A stretch of DNA of 64,000 nt from assembly GCA_946811185.2 (NCBI GenBank), contig OX328112.1, positions 19,697,215-19,761,214 of the forward strand. Reading direction: 5' to 3'. The notes beneath the pieces are model-generated. The model saw nothing but the letters and a program-made list of their open reading frames with translations, did not search any database and was not told where the DNA came from. Each line of letters begins with the position of its first letter. The first letter of the stretch is position 1. A program made the translations under genes and the position numbers. Shown one piece after another: positions 50,894 to 61,756 of this stretch. Source of the stretch: Hippopus hippopus. Lineage: Eukaryota > Mollusca > Bivalvia > Cardiida > Cardiidae.

Positions 50894-51060
50894 TAGAGGA
50901 TAATCAACTGGTTGTGTGTGATATTAAAAATATGTCACTACAATGGGATGAGATGCGGTTGAAGAAACAAGTCCGAAGGACGAGTTTTTTAACCGCATCC
51001 AATCCCATTCGAGTGACAGCTTTTTAATATCACACACAACCAGTTGATTATCCTATTTAT
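50891..51060. repeat. PalD foldback element (two-armed)
   Basis: The left arm AATAGAGGATAATCAACTGG, TTGTGTGTGATATTAAAAA, TGTCACTACAATGGGATGAG, ATGCGGTTGAAGAAAC is mirrored by GTTTTTTAACCGCAT, CCAATCCCATTCGAGTGACA, TTTTTAATATCACACACAAC, CAGTTGATTATCCTATTTAT. The apex is AAGTCCGAAGGACGAG. The arms are about 80 bp each with few mismatches. Confidence 0.82.
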
Positions 51061-51805
51061 TATATTGCTAATTCACCCTTTTTTATTCTAATAATTATCA
51101 AGAATGGTACAACATGAGTGATATCGGAAAAAGGTAGTTCCGGCAAACTTTCTAAAACTATATTGTCACTAGTGATGATACAATATTTATCATCACTAGT
51201 GGTGTTATTCACTGTGAAATCCCAGGAAGTCACTAATAGGAATATAATAAAATTTCATTATTCAAGTTAATGTGAATGTTTTAAAATCGATGTAAAACAA
51301 ATAAGATTTAAAGCAGACATTAATATTGATTCAGGGTTTTACCGGAAATGTGTGCAATGCAGTAAACAAAATAGATTGCTTCTATAATTCAAAATACTTA
51401 AAGCCCTGAAAATCGGATTTGTGGAACAGTATTCAGCTATAATACGGTGTAATGAAAAATAAAATTTCCATCATAATTTTGTAATTTATTGGTGGAGTTA
51501 GCAAGGGCAAGGAAAGTCGAAGTTGTTCTGCCAAGCAGGTCGCACAGTTAATGTTACTTTATTACTTTAAGGAGCAGTAATTTGATGCATCAACCCGAAG
51601 CGGTTTTCTGCTGGTATTAGACTAAGGATTGCACACACGAAAAGGAGTGATTTGCAGTACAAATCCGCTAAAAAGTAGATCTTGTACGAATTGAATAATG
51701 TTCATCTCTAGTCTTTTATATCCAACGAAAAATTCTAGTCAAGTTTCTTGTCCTACATCTGTTTTTGTTAATTTAAGTCATTATCTGATTTTGCTCTCTT
51801 TTTGT
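51061..51805. other. Unassigned spacer
   Basis: Contains a short inverted pair ATCACTAGTG (51,170-51,205: TGTCACTAGTGATGATACAA / ATCATCACTAGTGGTG). No gene is seen. Confidence 0.4.
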
Positions 51806-52037
51806 AGCCCCTTTACTACACAATCCCAAGTTTGACGACCCTAACAGAGAGGGATTTTGAAAACGTTACGGGAAAAGGAGAAAATGCTGGTAACCAGCAT
51901 TTTCTCCTTTTCCCACAACGTTTTCTACCTTTCACTGACAGAAAAAAAAAAACATCATTTCAGCAACATTTGATTTGTCGTCTGTAATTGCTTTCAGTTT
52001 GTAGAGATCTGAACTTTTGCCGTTTGTTAAAGAGCTA
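51806..52037 (+). mobile_element. PalA MITE
   Basis: GCCCCTTTACTACACAATCC at the left. The long perfect core spans GAAAACGTTACGGGAAAAGG.. to ..CCTTTTCCCACAACGTTTTC. The right half is TTTGATTTGTCGTCTGTAAT and the end GCCGTTTGTTAAAGAGCTAA. Confidence 0.82.
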
Positions 52038-52039
52038 AC

Positions 52040-52252
52040 GCCGTTTCAACAGTGTTTAAGGTACAATGTAAATCGCTTCGGCGAGTGTACCTACATTGGC
52101 TCTTCTGCAGTTTCATTTACCAAGGATTCGCACAACATTCTTTCATAGCCACTGGCTGCTACCCCATGTAAACATCATCCACACAATAGTCAGAGGCGAG
52201 AAAGAAATTTATACAACTTGCCACAAAGACTGTCACCAATCCTTGGTAATAA
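52040..52252 (-). repeat. Degenerate SINE body
   Basis: GCCACTGGCTGCTACCCCAT, ATCATCCACACAATAGTCAG, GGCGAGAAAGAAATT and GACTGTCACCAATCCTTGG correspond to the SINE body. The tRNA-like head is absent. Confidence 0.6.
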
Positions 52253-52254
52253 GG

Positions 52255-52595
52255 TTTACTTGTATTTTCTCCTTTTCCCACAATCTTTCTATCTTTGCTA
52301 AAACAAATCCCATCATTTGAGGTAAATTTGTCTTCTTCCAGTTTAATATATTGGTTGGTTGTATGATGTTTGACGCCGTTTTCAACGTTATGTTAGATAA
52401 AACGCGGCGGCCAGTGTACCAGTCCGTGCTTTCCTGAAATTTACGTTACCAGTACTTTGCAGAGTATGCTTTCCAAGCCACTGGCTGCTTTCCCACATAA
52501 CAATTGTCGAAACAATGATCAGCAGTGAGAGAGGAATGAATCCTGACTCAATGTTCAGCATAGCATAAATAAATATTGTCATCTGGTAAAGAGTT
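52255..52595 (+). mobile_element. PalA MITE split by a truncated SINE
   Basis: GTATTTTCTCCTTTTCCCAC, AAATCCCATCATTTGAGG, TTTGTCTTCTTCCAG lies left of the SINE, and AAATATTGTCATCTGGTAAAGAGTTAA (52,568-52,595) lies right of it. Confidence 0.65.
52352..52555 (-). repeat. 5'-truncated SINE inside PalA
   Basis: TTGGTTGTATGATGTTTGAC, CGGCGGCCAGTG, CCACTGGCTGCTTTCCCACA, GAGGAATGAATCCTGAC. It lacks the tRNA-like head found at 12,818-13,121, as expected from incomplete reverse transcription. Confidence 0.72.
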
Positions 52596-52769
52596 AAGCA
52601 CTGCAGACAAAAATTTGGTCTACTTTTGTTTCGGTGTCTAACAGGAAGTGCAAAACGCATTACCTCTTTCAAACTACAGCAATGCAATGAAAAATAACTT
52701 TCATATGCCAGTCATAGAACTGAATGGTCATTATCTCAAGTACTTACCCTTTCCCAGATCCCAGAATTT

Positions 52770-52900
52770 CAGACTTTTCTCAGCGTAGCTGAATGCGCTG
52801 GCTTTTTACGTACTTCTTGATACTGATGAAGAATAAATAGATGGTAATTTGCGATTGGACAAAAATGTGCACATATTTATTTGGCAGGTCTCTGTTTATA
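52770..52900 (-). repeat. Dispersed repeat with CATTCAGCTACGCTGA end, reversed
   Basis: TCTCAGCGTAGCTGAATG followed by CTTCTTGATACTGATGAAGA is the reverse of the repeat at 18,535-18,690. Confidence 0.65.
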
Positions 52901-53213
52901 TATTTGCTTGCACATTTATGAACCACTACTATCAAGCGTTGCTACCGCTAATCGATACCACGGGGCCTTGATTCACACCATTGTAAACTAATGTTGTAAA
53001 GAATGATTCTTGTCTTGTGCTATTTGGAAATTCAATATTTTCATAAGCGTTAAGTAAATAACCCAATAATACATTAAAAAAGTAAGGGACAAGAGGCAAT
53101 TGCTCGTGAGGGTACTTTTCATTATTTTACTTCATATTGAGCCACAAGAGAGTTTCAATATTCATATTTCAGTAACTTTTACCCTATCTTTTTTACAGAT
53201 ATTTCTTGTTACG

Positions 53214-53430
53214 AATTGAAAGTACTTGCAGACAAAAAAATGGACTGTTGCTCAACTGATGACATTTATCGAAAACATTATGGACAAGGGATATAAATAC
53301 TTGATACATGCCTTTCGACATGCCCGCCCCCACAATGTTTTCAAAGGCTTCTTTCTTTTTACAATGTTTTCAAAGTCCTTCTCAGGGTCGTTAACACTGG
53401 GTACTGTTTTTGTGAAGATTAAGCTGTTCC
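53214..53430 (-). mobile_element. PalA MITE, heavily decayed
   Basis: CGAATTGAAAGTACTTGCAG, CAACTGATGACATTTATCGA, ACATTATGGACAAGGGATAT, then two CAATGTTTTCAAAG words (53,333; 53,363) and CCTTCTCAGGGTCGTTAACA. The core was replaced by unrelated sequence. Confidence 0.55.
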
Positions 53431-53675
53431 CGATATGATGGAACGCTGTTTCTAAAACGGTAGCAAACATTGTGGGAAAAGGATTCGACATATTTTTGTG
53501 TTCGGCGGCTTTTTCGCTTTCTCCAACATTTTTTTTTAAAACCTTTCTCTTTATAGTTGTAGAACGTAGCGTCAAGCTGTTGGGTAAAACAAAAAGCGAG
53601 GAAAATAAAAACACTTAGACTGTGTGCATTTATTGGGTTGATTTACTGGAAACCATTCTTCACTCCCAAGAGATT

Positions 53676-53896
53676 AGACCACCTACCAAACAATTCCGTG
53701 TTTTAATAATACCTCTGAGAGAGAACCTTTGAAAACTTTGTGGAAAAAGGAGAAAATGCTGGTAACCAGCATTTTCTCCTTTTCCAACAATGTTTTCTAC
53801 CCATTTAATGACAAATCCTATCATTTAATTCACATTCAATTGGGCATCAACAAATACTCCAATTTGGACTGGTGTAAAATTTTGTTGATCAGTTAA
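53676..53896 (+). mobile_element. PalA MITE
   Basis: CCTACCAAACAATTCCGTGT at the left, core GGAAAAAGGAGAAAATGCTG / CAGCATTTTCTCCTTTTCC, and end TTTGTTGATCAGTTAAGAG. Confidence 0.78.
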
Positions 53897-55250
53897 GAGA
53901 AACTCGATGCTTAAATTTATCGCCAAAAAAATCCGACTAGCTATTTCCAAAAAACGCATAATTCTATCACTGTCTCTTGACACAGGACAGACGCACTGTA
54001 GACGTATTTCATAACCCCATAAATTGGCTACCAAGCGCTGTTCAAGGCATTTTTACAGATAGTGCAGATCAAAATCAGACTGCAAAGGAATTGCTATTGA
54101 ACCTGAAATTTGCATGCTATCAGAGTGAGATTTTTTTTTTGTATTGTGTTTTTACATTCTCTTAGAAATTTTCAGTTAACACTGTGCTCTTGATCAAAGT
54201 AAGCTGTGACCTTTTTTTTAATCGCATAATCTGCATTCTTTTCAGTGAAATATTTTCATTACGAATTTTCTTATCTTTCACACGTTTGAGATAAGCGTTG
54301 TGTTACGTCATTGCTAACGCCATGTTATACTTCTTTAAGGGGGATTATCTTCCGCTACGTGGCATTCTTGAAGTACATACCTGTCTGATTTCGGCATTCT
54401 GGGTACAGAACCGGACTACTTTTCAAAACGGCAACTGTTACTCCAGATTTCAAAATAAAATAAACGTTTACTCAATAAAACGCTACTTGGTACGATTCAT
54501 CTAACCATGGCTAGCTAGCATGTTATCTATGCACACAGCCCCTATAAGCTTGAAAAACAGCCCCGGTATAAACCCAGTATGTTTGGGACGTTATTTTTGT
54601 TGCCAACGTCTGTTGCACACATCCCGGTATTTCGAGATGTCTATATTTAGAAACTGTACGCAAAGATTTGCAGTAAACCATGATATTTTTTAAAACAATT
54701 TTTCCTGCGTAAAACTGATTCTATTTCTAAGAAATTTGGAGCGATAAATAGGCTTGATTTTTTCACATATTTATTGTTAATGGCCGTTTTGTATAAGGTA
54801 GTGATGCGTCATAGTAGACAGGTCTTATTTTCGAAGAATATGATAATTATGCGCAGACAACGGTGTATGGGAGGGGGGTTGTGGTAACTACCACAGTTGT
54901 AAAGATGGCTTTGAGTAGTCTGACTTTATTTTTTTTCTAAAAATAACTATAGGCTTAAAATTTTCAGTCAATAAATACCGGTATAACAGTTAGCTCAACA
55001 CCAAACAAACAAATCAAGAAAGACGCATAGGAGGTGCAGTCAGATCACAAATATAAACTAACCTTTGTCCTGCATACCATAAGAAAAATCTGACCAAACA
55101 TGATTTCGAGATTGAGTGCAAAATCTGGGACAATTTTATAGAATGAGAAAACCCATTTCATTTATCTGCTATTATACGGATTCGTATAGAAGTCTCAGAT
55201 TAACGGTTGTCCCAATAATTGATATCGTTGACGATTGCAAAATAAGATTC
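53897..55250. other. Unassigned DNA
   Basis: A PalB hairpin remnant (AGTGCAGATCAAAATCAGAC) is at 54,060-54,085. TTGTGGTAACTACCACAG at 54,879-54,896 is a tiny palindrome. The frame at 54,298-54,504 shows no exon signal beyond being open. Confidence 0.35.
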
Positions 55251-55254
55251 GCTT

Positions 55255-55460
55255 ACTCTCAACTCTCTCCCAAACAACAAAATGCTAGACTTGTCCAAAT
55301 TGAAAGTAGTTGTAGAAGAAAATAGATATGGTCAAAAGGATTTGAGTTGTGGTTGGAAGGACAGAAAATATCACGGGCAAAGGAGAAAAATCTGGTAGAC
55401 AGTATTTTCTCTTTTCCCAGCAACGTTTTCGAAAGCATTCCTCTTCATAGTTGAAACTCT
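55255..55460 (-). mobile_element. PalA MITE, reversed and decayed
   Basis: CTCCCAAACAACAAAATGCT, TTGTCCAAATTGAAAGTAGT, GGCAAAGGAGAAAAATCTGG, TTTTCTCTTTTCCCAGCAAC, ending TTCATAGTTGAAACTCTC. Confidence 0.65.
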
Positions 55461-55479
55461 CTCTATATAAAAAAGACCT

Positions 55480-55610
55480 ACGTTTGGCGATTTCAAGGCC
55501 GATTTTGCAATTAAAAAATTTACAAAATGAAACTGTAGATCAAGATTAGACAGCACAAAAATGCTCTGTCCGAAAAAGGTCCAGAGCAGGACTCTGCGGC
55601 TTAAGAAATT
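55480..55610 (+). mobile_element. PalB fragment
   Basis: GAAACTGTAGATCAAGATTA, GACAGCACAAAAATGCTCTG, TCCGAAAAAGGTCCAG..ACTCTGCGGCTTAAG keeps the order of the PalB core and right end with an internal deletion. Confidence 0.55.
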
Positions 55611-55841
55611 AGTTTATTGGCATTAAAAGCATTATTGTAAAATATGGCGTTTATCTCCTCCGTAGCTTAAAGCTCTGGAAGATACTGTGGGGAAAAAAAA
55701 CGCAGTTGCAGCATGTACTAGTAACAAGCATTATTATCATCTATTCAGACTTTTTTTTTAAATACTTCTTTTCTGAAAAACAACTTTTTTTCCCCTTTCT
55801 TCTATATGTAAAGTCTAATTTAAGTCCAAATTAGCTGCAAG

Positions 55842-56132
55842 CCCCGTCTGGTAGCTCAGTCAATAACATTTAGGTCTTGAAACTAGGAGGTACATGATTT
55901 GATTCGTTGGTAGGATTGATCATGTAGTCGGATTGATGATAGTCATTTCGATCTATATCTTCTTTCACCAGGCACATTATGTCCAAATTATTTACCTGGG
56001 AAAGCAACCAGTAGCTTTGAAATAATGTTGTGTGACTAATTGGTCAAAGAAACTTCAGGATAGCACCGATAGGCACACTGACCTCTGCGATATAACTGAA
56101 ATAATGTTGGAAACAGCATATAACAACAATGC
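55842..56132 (+). repeat. tRNA-headed SINE
   Basis: GCCCCGTCTGGTAGCTCAGT at the start is tRNA-like (A-box). The B-box is decayed (ATTTGATTCGTTGG). The body CCTGGGAAAGCAACCAGTAG and 3' end CTGCGATATAACTGAAATAA, TGTTGGAAACAGCATATAAC match the family. The middle contains AATAATGTTGTGTGAC as an extra copy of the 3' motif. Confidence 0.72.
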
Positions 56133-56340
56133 AAGCAAACATACACACAAAAACTCTCTACTAAATACATTTACGATCGAGAAATGCTAAGATAAAGTGT
56201 TAAATTGATGCAAATCGAGTAATCACGTCAACAAATCAAGTTACAAATTGACTACATTATGAGATACACAGATCCACGTGATATCCATGGTCGCAAGTCC
56301 CCAAAGACCAATTTAATGTCTAGAAATAGGTACGTAGTTG

Positions 56341-56552
56341 TTAACTCTTCACCTATAAAGCGCGACACAATGCCCTTTGCGGACAATGTAGATCAAGATC
56401 AGACTGCACAAAACGTACAGTATGATCTTGATCTACACTGTCTGATACGGTGAGATATTTTTTCAGTGGGAAAAAGATGAAACCGAAATATGTATGATTA
56501 TACTTTTCGATGGAAAGAGACATTTGATTTATATAGCAGTTTTGAGGGTAAA
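56341..56552 (-). mobile_element. PalB MITE, reversed
   Basis: TTAACTCTTCACCTATAAAG, CGCGACACAATGCCC, hairpin GCGGACAATGTAGATCAAGA / TCTTGATCTACACTGTCTG at 56,380-56,441. Remnants of the reversed left half continue to about 56,550. Confidence 0.7.
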
Positions 56553-56624
56553 ACTTTTTTCATGATAGGTGCAATCAAATCTAGGTTATTCTGATAGGAG
56601 GACTTCGTTGGGCCGGAAAATTAG

Positions 56625-56705
56625 CATCTTCGCAAACCAAGGGATGACAATTTTTTTCGAGATAAGATCCACGTGGTGATCGTCAGCTTGGCTTGCGAAG
56701 ACGGA
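56625..56705. repeat. Short inverted repeat
   Basis: CATCTTCGCAAACCAAGGGA and CAGCTTGGCTTGCGAAGACG form arms around TTTTCGAGATAAGATCCACG. The element recalls other short mollusc foldbacks. Confidence 0.55.
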
Positions 56706-57417
56706 AAATCAGGCAAGTTGTTAAACGGGAATAACTATATTATGACTAAAGTCTGAATTCAATAGAGACAAAGGAAGATAGAAATGTATATAGAAATATC
56801 TTTTTCAAGTCTGTTTTTAATGGGATATGAAGCCTCTTCAGATATTTTTAGATTTTTCGTCAGAATTTTGCAAAGGCATGTGGGAATGTCACATGATTAA
56901 TAGCATGCGTCGACTGAGTGGATTCGTATTCAAATCAACACGATGACGTCATATTTGATGTAATAAGATTGAAGAAACGAGCATCCGGTTATTTCAACGC
57001 TAAAATTGTACTTTTTTACTAGATCTAAATGTAATCATAAAGTTTCTTTATGGTTGCAAAGAAAAAAATCTGCCTGATTGTATTTATCAGTGTCTTAGAG
57101 GACATTTTTTTTGGCCAAAAAACTAAATAGGCCTACAATGTATTTATATGTCTAAATACAAAAAAAAGGCCCACTATGACTGCCGATGATTGCTCGCTGA
57201 GTTGAATGGATAATGAACAGTACAGGGATATGTAGCAATTTAACATTTCAGTATAGAAATCTATGCATAAGTTGTGTACAACAACATATACTCATTGAGT
57301 TTTATACCTGTAATAGATCTATTAAGCTCTTTTTAATGTGCAGAAAAGCACTGGTACACAATCGTAATATATTGAAACTACTGAAATCTGTGTTAACGCT
57401 AAATAATCCAAACTTTT
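56706..57417. other. Unassigned spacer
   Basis: No gene seen. CGATGACGTCATATTTG at 56,940 contains a CRE-like palindrome without other promoter words. Confidence 0.35.
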
Positions 57418-57855
57418 ATCAGTCTTCAGCAAAAGACTTTTGAAAACATTGCTGGAAAAGGAGAAACTGCTGATCACCCGCAGTTTTACGTTTTTCCGAC
57501 AGTTGAACAAATCATTGAACTCTTCATTTGAGTTCCTTGCTTTTTCTTTCTTTTCGAAATCTCCCCCACCTAGGCCTTTTTATAGTTTAAGTGTTTTTGC
57601 CCATTGTTTTCCCTTATTTCGGCTTAATAATCACTGTTTTTGTATTTATGTATCACCAATCTGCTAAATTTAGTTACGTCATATGTCAAAGACCCGTTTT
57701 TAATGTACAAACCCACTTAGCGAATAATGGTATTGTTGCTGTTATTGTCCAAAGACAAGTTTGAACATTTGAGTAGCGCTGACTTCATTGTCTGCAACTG
57801 TTTTTGGTTTGGACAAGTCTAGTCTATTGTTGATGTTATTGCCTGGTGAAAAATA
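57418..57855 (+). mobile_element. PalA MITE split by about 220 bp of foreign DNA
   Basis: The core AACATTGCTGGAAAAGGAGA, AACTGCTGATCACCCGCAGT and TTTACGTTTTTCC is at 57,446-57,500. The right half (TTTGAACATTTGAGTAGCGC, CATTGTCTGCAACTGTTTTT, GGACAAGTCTAGTCTATTGT) reappears at 57,760-57,855. Confidence 0.55.
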
Positions 57856-57861
57856 ATCAGT

Positions 57862-57912
57862 CAGCTAACAAACAGACAAACAAATAGACAAACAAACATA
57901 CAAATAAACATC
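57862..57912. repeat. ACAAACA/GACAAACA simple repeat
   Basis: Interrupted (ACAAACAGACAAACAAATAG)-type sequence. Low complexity. Confidence 0.8.
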
Positions 57913-58344
57913 AGTCAGTGTCTATGTACAAGATAAGAATTTAAATTTTGTGTAGGCCGATCTTTGTCTTGAAGAACACATCAGCTCAATAGAAGCCGAA
58001 AGGGTGGCAGCTGACAGTCTTAAAAAACATCACTGTTTCCATGAAAATGCTTCGTGCAATAAGTTTTTTATAACATGGGCAAAACGACAGACTAGTTCTA
58101 CATGGGGGCAGTGTCTTCGAATCCAGGTTAGACAAACCCGTTTCCGACATTCATCTTGATTTACACGGTCTTCTAAAAAATGGCCAAAGTACTTCGACGG
58201 CACATGGGTTCGAAGTTGACAATTTACAAATTACTGAACCATATAAAATACTGCGTGCGATAAATCTTGATAACAGTTACATTTAGCTGGGATTTATGTT
58301 GTCTGGAAACGTCACTTTGTACTGATTGTAAAATCGTATTCAAC

Positions 58345-58605
58345 CATGCTCTGTGGAAAGGGGATTCAGTGTATCTGCAAAAAGTATCGACCCATGTCAG
58401 CCTGCGCAGTCCGCGCAGGCTGACCTGGGTCGAAAATTTTTGCTTTTGGTCAATTTTCTGTATGTCCATTGACCATTCTACCTCAGGATTCAGCCGGTTG
58501 TTAGACAAAATGGATTTTTATGGATTCATGATTATGTTATGACTCGCTTGGTATAGTGTATCACGCAGATGCATTGAACCTCTTTTGCCAAAGCATGGCT
58601 CAATT
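58345..58605 (-). mobile_element. PalC MITE, reversed
   Basis: ACCATGCTCTGTGGAAAGGG at one end, the perfect hairpin CCCATGTCAGCCTGCGC / GCGCAGGCTGACCTGGG at 58,393-58,431, then GTCAATTTTCTGTATGTCCA, GCCGGTTGTTAGACAAAATG and CCAAAGCATGGCTCAA at the other end. It is the best-preserved PalC here. Confidence 0.82.
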
Positions 58606-58615
58606 GTAAGGCATT

Positions 58616-58884
58616 TTGACCCGTTACTACACAATCGCTTGTTTTTAACGACCCTGAAGAAGAAAGTTCTTTTAAAACCATTACAGGTAAAGTAGAAAAT
58701 ATTGGTTATCAGCATTTTCACCTTTTCCCACAATGTTTCCTACCTTTGGAAAGACAAATCTCATCACTTTAGCGACACGGATTTTGTTGTCTGAAAATGC
58801 TTACATATTGGGCCAGTCCAAATTTTGTCGTCTGAAAATGCTTACATATTATGCCAGTCCAAATTTTGTCGTCTGGTATAGAGT
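58616..58884 (+). mobile_element. PalA MITE with a 41-bp tandem duplication
   Basis: GACCCGTTACTACACAATCG at the left and a decayed core (GTAGAAAATATTGGTTATCA). The module TTTTGTCGTCTGAAAATGCT + TACATATT..GCCAGTCCAAA occurs twice, at about 58,785-58,825 and 58,826-58,866. End GTCGTCTGGTATAGAGTAAA. Confidence 0.75.
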
Positions 58885-59790
58885 AAACTCTTTACATCCT
58901 GAAATAGAAATTGAAGAATCAATCAAAATAAAGGTTTAACAGAGGAATACATAAATAAGCTAAAACACTGTGGTAAAAATAGAAGAATTTCTTCTTTTTC
59001 ACATTAAGTAAGCTTTAGCATAAAAATGTGGTCGGCACCGGGTAATGTGTAAAAACACATTTTCCACATCTCTTGACGTCACTTCCTGTTGTTTTTCATA
59101 TCCTGTTGACACTGATATGGCTTCTTTTATGTTCTACACCTACTTGTTTTTCGTTACATTGTCGCACCTAGGACTATTATCTAACGTTTAGGCACAACAG
59201 ACCTACATCCCATTTCCGGTCATGATATTTGCCCAGAATTTTACCGCGTAACAGTGATTGTATTCTCATACCCCAGTGCCGAATATGCTTGTTTACCATG
59301 TTAGAAGAAGAAACATGGAATGTGACAGATCTGTTCCAGATTAACCGCCATTGAATAGGTTTGGAAACGACTCGCTTTACTCTCCGTTACATCAAACACC
59401 AGAGAATGTGGGCCAGATTGAGAGAGATTATTTTCGTTTATAATACCGATTCGTCCCGATCTTTATGGCACCTCAAGGGTGCTGTCTGCGCATGTCATAT
59501 ATTTCGTAGACTGGCCTGTCTGCTATGACGCATCCTATCCTGTAAAGCATAAATATTAATACGCGGTGGGCATAACTCAAACTCTGCCGCTAAAAAGTTG
59601 CAAGCGTACAATGGCTATACATAAAACGTATGTGGAGAAATTAAGTCTGTTTTTCGCCCAAAATTACTTAAAAATATAGTAATTTCAATTGGAAAAAAAT
59701 CATTTAAAAATATCATTGTTTACTGCAATCATGGTATACGTATAAGCTCAGTTCACGTACATGTATGTACGCAGGGTTTAGTACAGTTTC
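58885..59790. other. Unassigned DNA
   Basis: CTTGACGTCACTTCCTG at about 59,070-59,086 joins a CRE-like and an ETS-like motif. CpG dinucleotides are moderately frequent at 59,140-59,600. No exon is supported. Confidence 0.35.
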
Positions 59791-59794
59791 TCCC

Positions 59795-59860
59795 ACAAGA
59801 TCTTGATCTTCACTGTCCACAAAAGCAGATGAAGTTGGTTCCAGTGCCTTGAGGGTTAAG
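59795..59860 (+). mobile_element. PalB2 3' fragment
   Basis: AAGATCTTGATCTTCACTGT, CCACAAAAGCAGATGAAG, TGCCTTGAGGGTTAA. Confidence 0.55.
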
Positions 59861-59880
59861 TAAGATCTGGTATCGCATAG

Positions 59881-60093
59881 TTAACATGCATTGACCATTA
59901 TCTTGCTAAATAAGTGAAATGAAACTCTAAAGCCGATAGCAAAAATCTAAACTTTGCTATTGCAAAGGTATTTTTTTTTTGGGGGGGGGGGGGGGGAAAG
60001 AGATGTCTCCTTATAGGAGAGTGTAGATCAAAGATCTTGATCTACACTGTCCGCAATAGGTCCATGAGTCGCGCTTAGCAGCCAAAGGGTTAA
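59881..60093 (+). mobile_element. PalB MITE with collapsed hairpin
   Basis: TTAACATGCATTGACCATTA, TCTTGCTAAATAAGTGAAAT. A T10G18-like run is at 59,969-59,996. The hairpin is reduced to GTGTAGATCAAAGATCTTGA + TCTACAC, having lost the CAGACTGCAC apex. Right end GTCGCGCTTAGCAGCC and AAAGGGTTAA. Confidence 0.75.
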
Positions 60094-60119
60094 ATGTTTT
60101 ATCAGCGGTCTCCTACAAA

Positions 60120-60358
60120 TGAACCATGCTCTTGCAAAAGGGGGCTTAATGCATCTCCGTGATGCATGATACCAAGCAAGTCATCGCATTAAGATAGATC
60201 CATAAAATCCATGTTGTCTAACAACCGACTGAAGCATGAGGTTGAATGGTCCTTAGACATGCAGGAAATTGACCAATAACAAAAAGTTTCGACCAAGGCT
60301 GACCTGGGTCGATACTTTTTGCAGTTGCATTTAGCCCCCTTTTCACAGTGCATGACTC
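60120..60358 (+). mobile_element. PalC MITE
   Basis: AACCATGCTCTTGCAAAAGG, GGGCTTAATGCATCTCCGTG, ATGCATGATACCAAGCAAGT. One hairpin arm is deleted (GACCAAGGCTGACCTGGG). Right end CCCCCTTTTCACAGTGCATG. Confidence 0.75.
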
Positions 60359-60359
60359 A

Positions 60360-61018
60360 TATTAATATACGTGCTCTTTCTCCGAAATATTGTTTCGATC
60401 TTGCATTAAAGGGGCCTTCGTTGACATTTTGTTGCGAATTAAAGTTCTTTATTGAATAATGATCAACACTTAAATACAAAATATGCATTCCCTGCAAACG
60501 CAGAGAAACTGGACGGTTATATGTACATGCAATAAAAAGGTGCAAATTTGGCCTTTAATTAAGAAAGTGGCCGCTTTGCAATCTAGAACTCCGTCTATCT
60601 TTAAGTGAACAAATGTGTCGCCATCATACTTATGTCAATACGATGTCACACTGTGACAAATAATCTACCCATGTTATTAATCATGTGACATTCACACAAA
60701 CCTTTCCGCAATTCTTAGATACATGAACAGGTTACGTAGCCCCTTGGGGAAGGACCACAGAAAACCTTTTTCTTTATTTATTTATAGTTTGTCAGCTATT
60801 ACATTATTTAATTCAGGGAAGAACATTTTTTTAAGTTCGGTGAGATAATGTAACTTTGTGTAGTCCCCTTTAATCTTGCATCAAAGAGCAAAAAAAAGCT
60901 ATCATCTCTGTTTGATTAAATAGCTTTTTTCCTGCATTATTGCAAATATTCCATTTTTATTGCAGCATATTTCCTCAGTAAATGATATTTATGTGATGTA
61001 TTTGTATTGCGTCTGGTA
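60360..61018. other. Unassigned spacer
   Basis: No gene or recognisable mobile element. Confidence 0.4.
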
Positions 61019-61019
61019 C

Positions 61020-61234
61020 TTAACTCTTATCCTGCTAAATAACTAACACGAAACATTCAAGTCGATAGTAAAAACCCAAATGTAACTAGATCTATTTCAA
61101 AGTTTTTAGAGGGGGGTATATCCTTAGCGGACAGTGTAGAACCAAGATCAGACTGCACGTTCTGTGCAGTCTGATCTTGGATCTATACTGTCCGCAAAGG
61201 GTCAGTGAGTCGTGCTTAGCAGCCTTAGAGTTAA
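61020..61234 (+). mobile_element. PalB MITE
   Basis: TTAACTCTTATCCTGCTAAA to CGTGCTTAGCAGCCTTAGAG + TTAA. The hairpin at 61,127-61,195 is nearly perfect: GCGGACAGTGTAG and CCAAGATCAGACTGCACG against TGTGCAGTCTGATCTTGG and CTATACTGTCCGC. Confidence 0.85.
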
Positions 61235-61518
61235 ACCAGATGAATTCTTTGTAATTCAAAATCGCATTGTCTAGAGAATATTACGTCTGTCTCACACCTG
61301 CTGTTTGCGCATGAAACGAAAATGAAGATTTAGCCCTTGCCATATAGGAAACAATCCATCTCTTTTCAAATATGTCTGTTTATGGCTAACCCCTGCGGTA
61401 GAAGGGATTTTAAAATGTCTTTGTTTGTTACAAGATAATGGTCCTTTTCCCACAATGCTTTTCATATCAGATTTCAATGAAAAAGGGATTGAAAAGAAAG
61501 AAGAAAATATGCATTTCC

Positions 61519-61756
61519 CTTTACTCCATACCACACAATCCCGAGTTTTAACGACTCTGGGGGAGAAGGGTTTGAAGGTTTGAAATCGTTATGGGAAAAG
61601 GAGATAATGCTGGTAACAAGCATTTTCACCGTTTCCCAAAATATTTTCTGTCTTTTCGAAAACAAGTCTGATAATTAGAACCAGATTCAATTTTGTTATC
61701 TGCAAATGCTTGGAAATTCGACTCATTTAAAATTTTGTTGTTTGGTAAGGAGTTAA
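61519..61756 (+). mobile_element. PalA MITE
   Basis: CCTTTACTCCATACCACACA at the left, core GGGAAAAGGAGATAATGCTG / AAGCATTTTCACCGTTTCCC, and end TTGTTGTTTGGTAAGGAGTTAA. Confidence 0.78.

Noticed and set aside
53252..53614. 120-codon reverse frame
   Set aside because: Overlaps a decayed PalA and includes a T-run. No conserved motif or splice evidence.
59969..59996. G-quadruplex signal in the G-run
   Set aside because: A single homopolymer run inside a MITE, likely a slippage product. No separate G-tract arrangement points to a regulated quadruplex.
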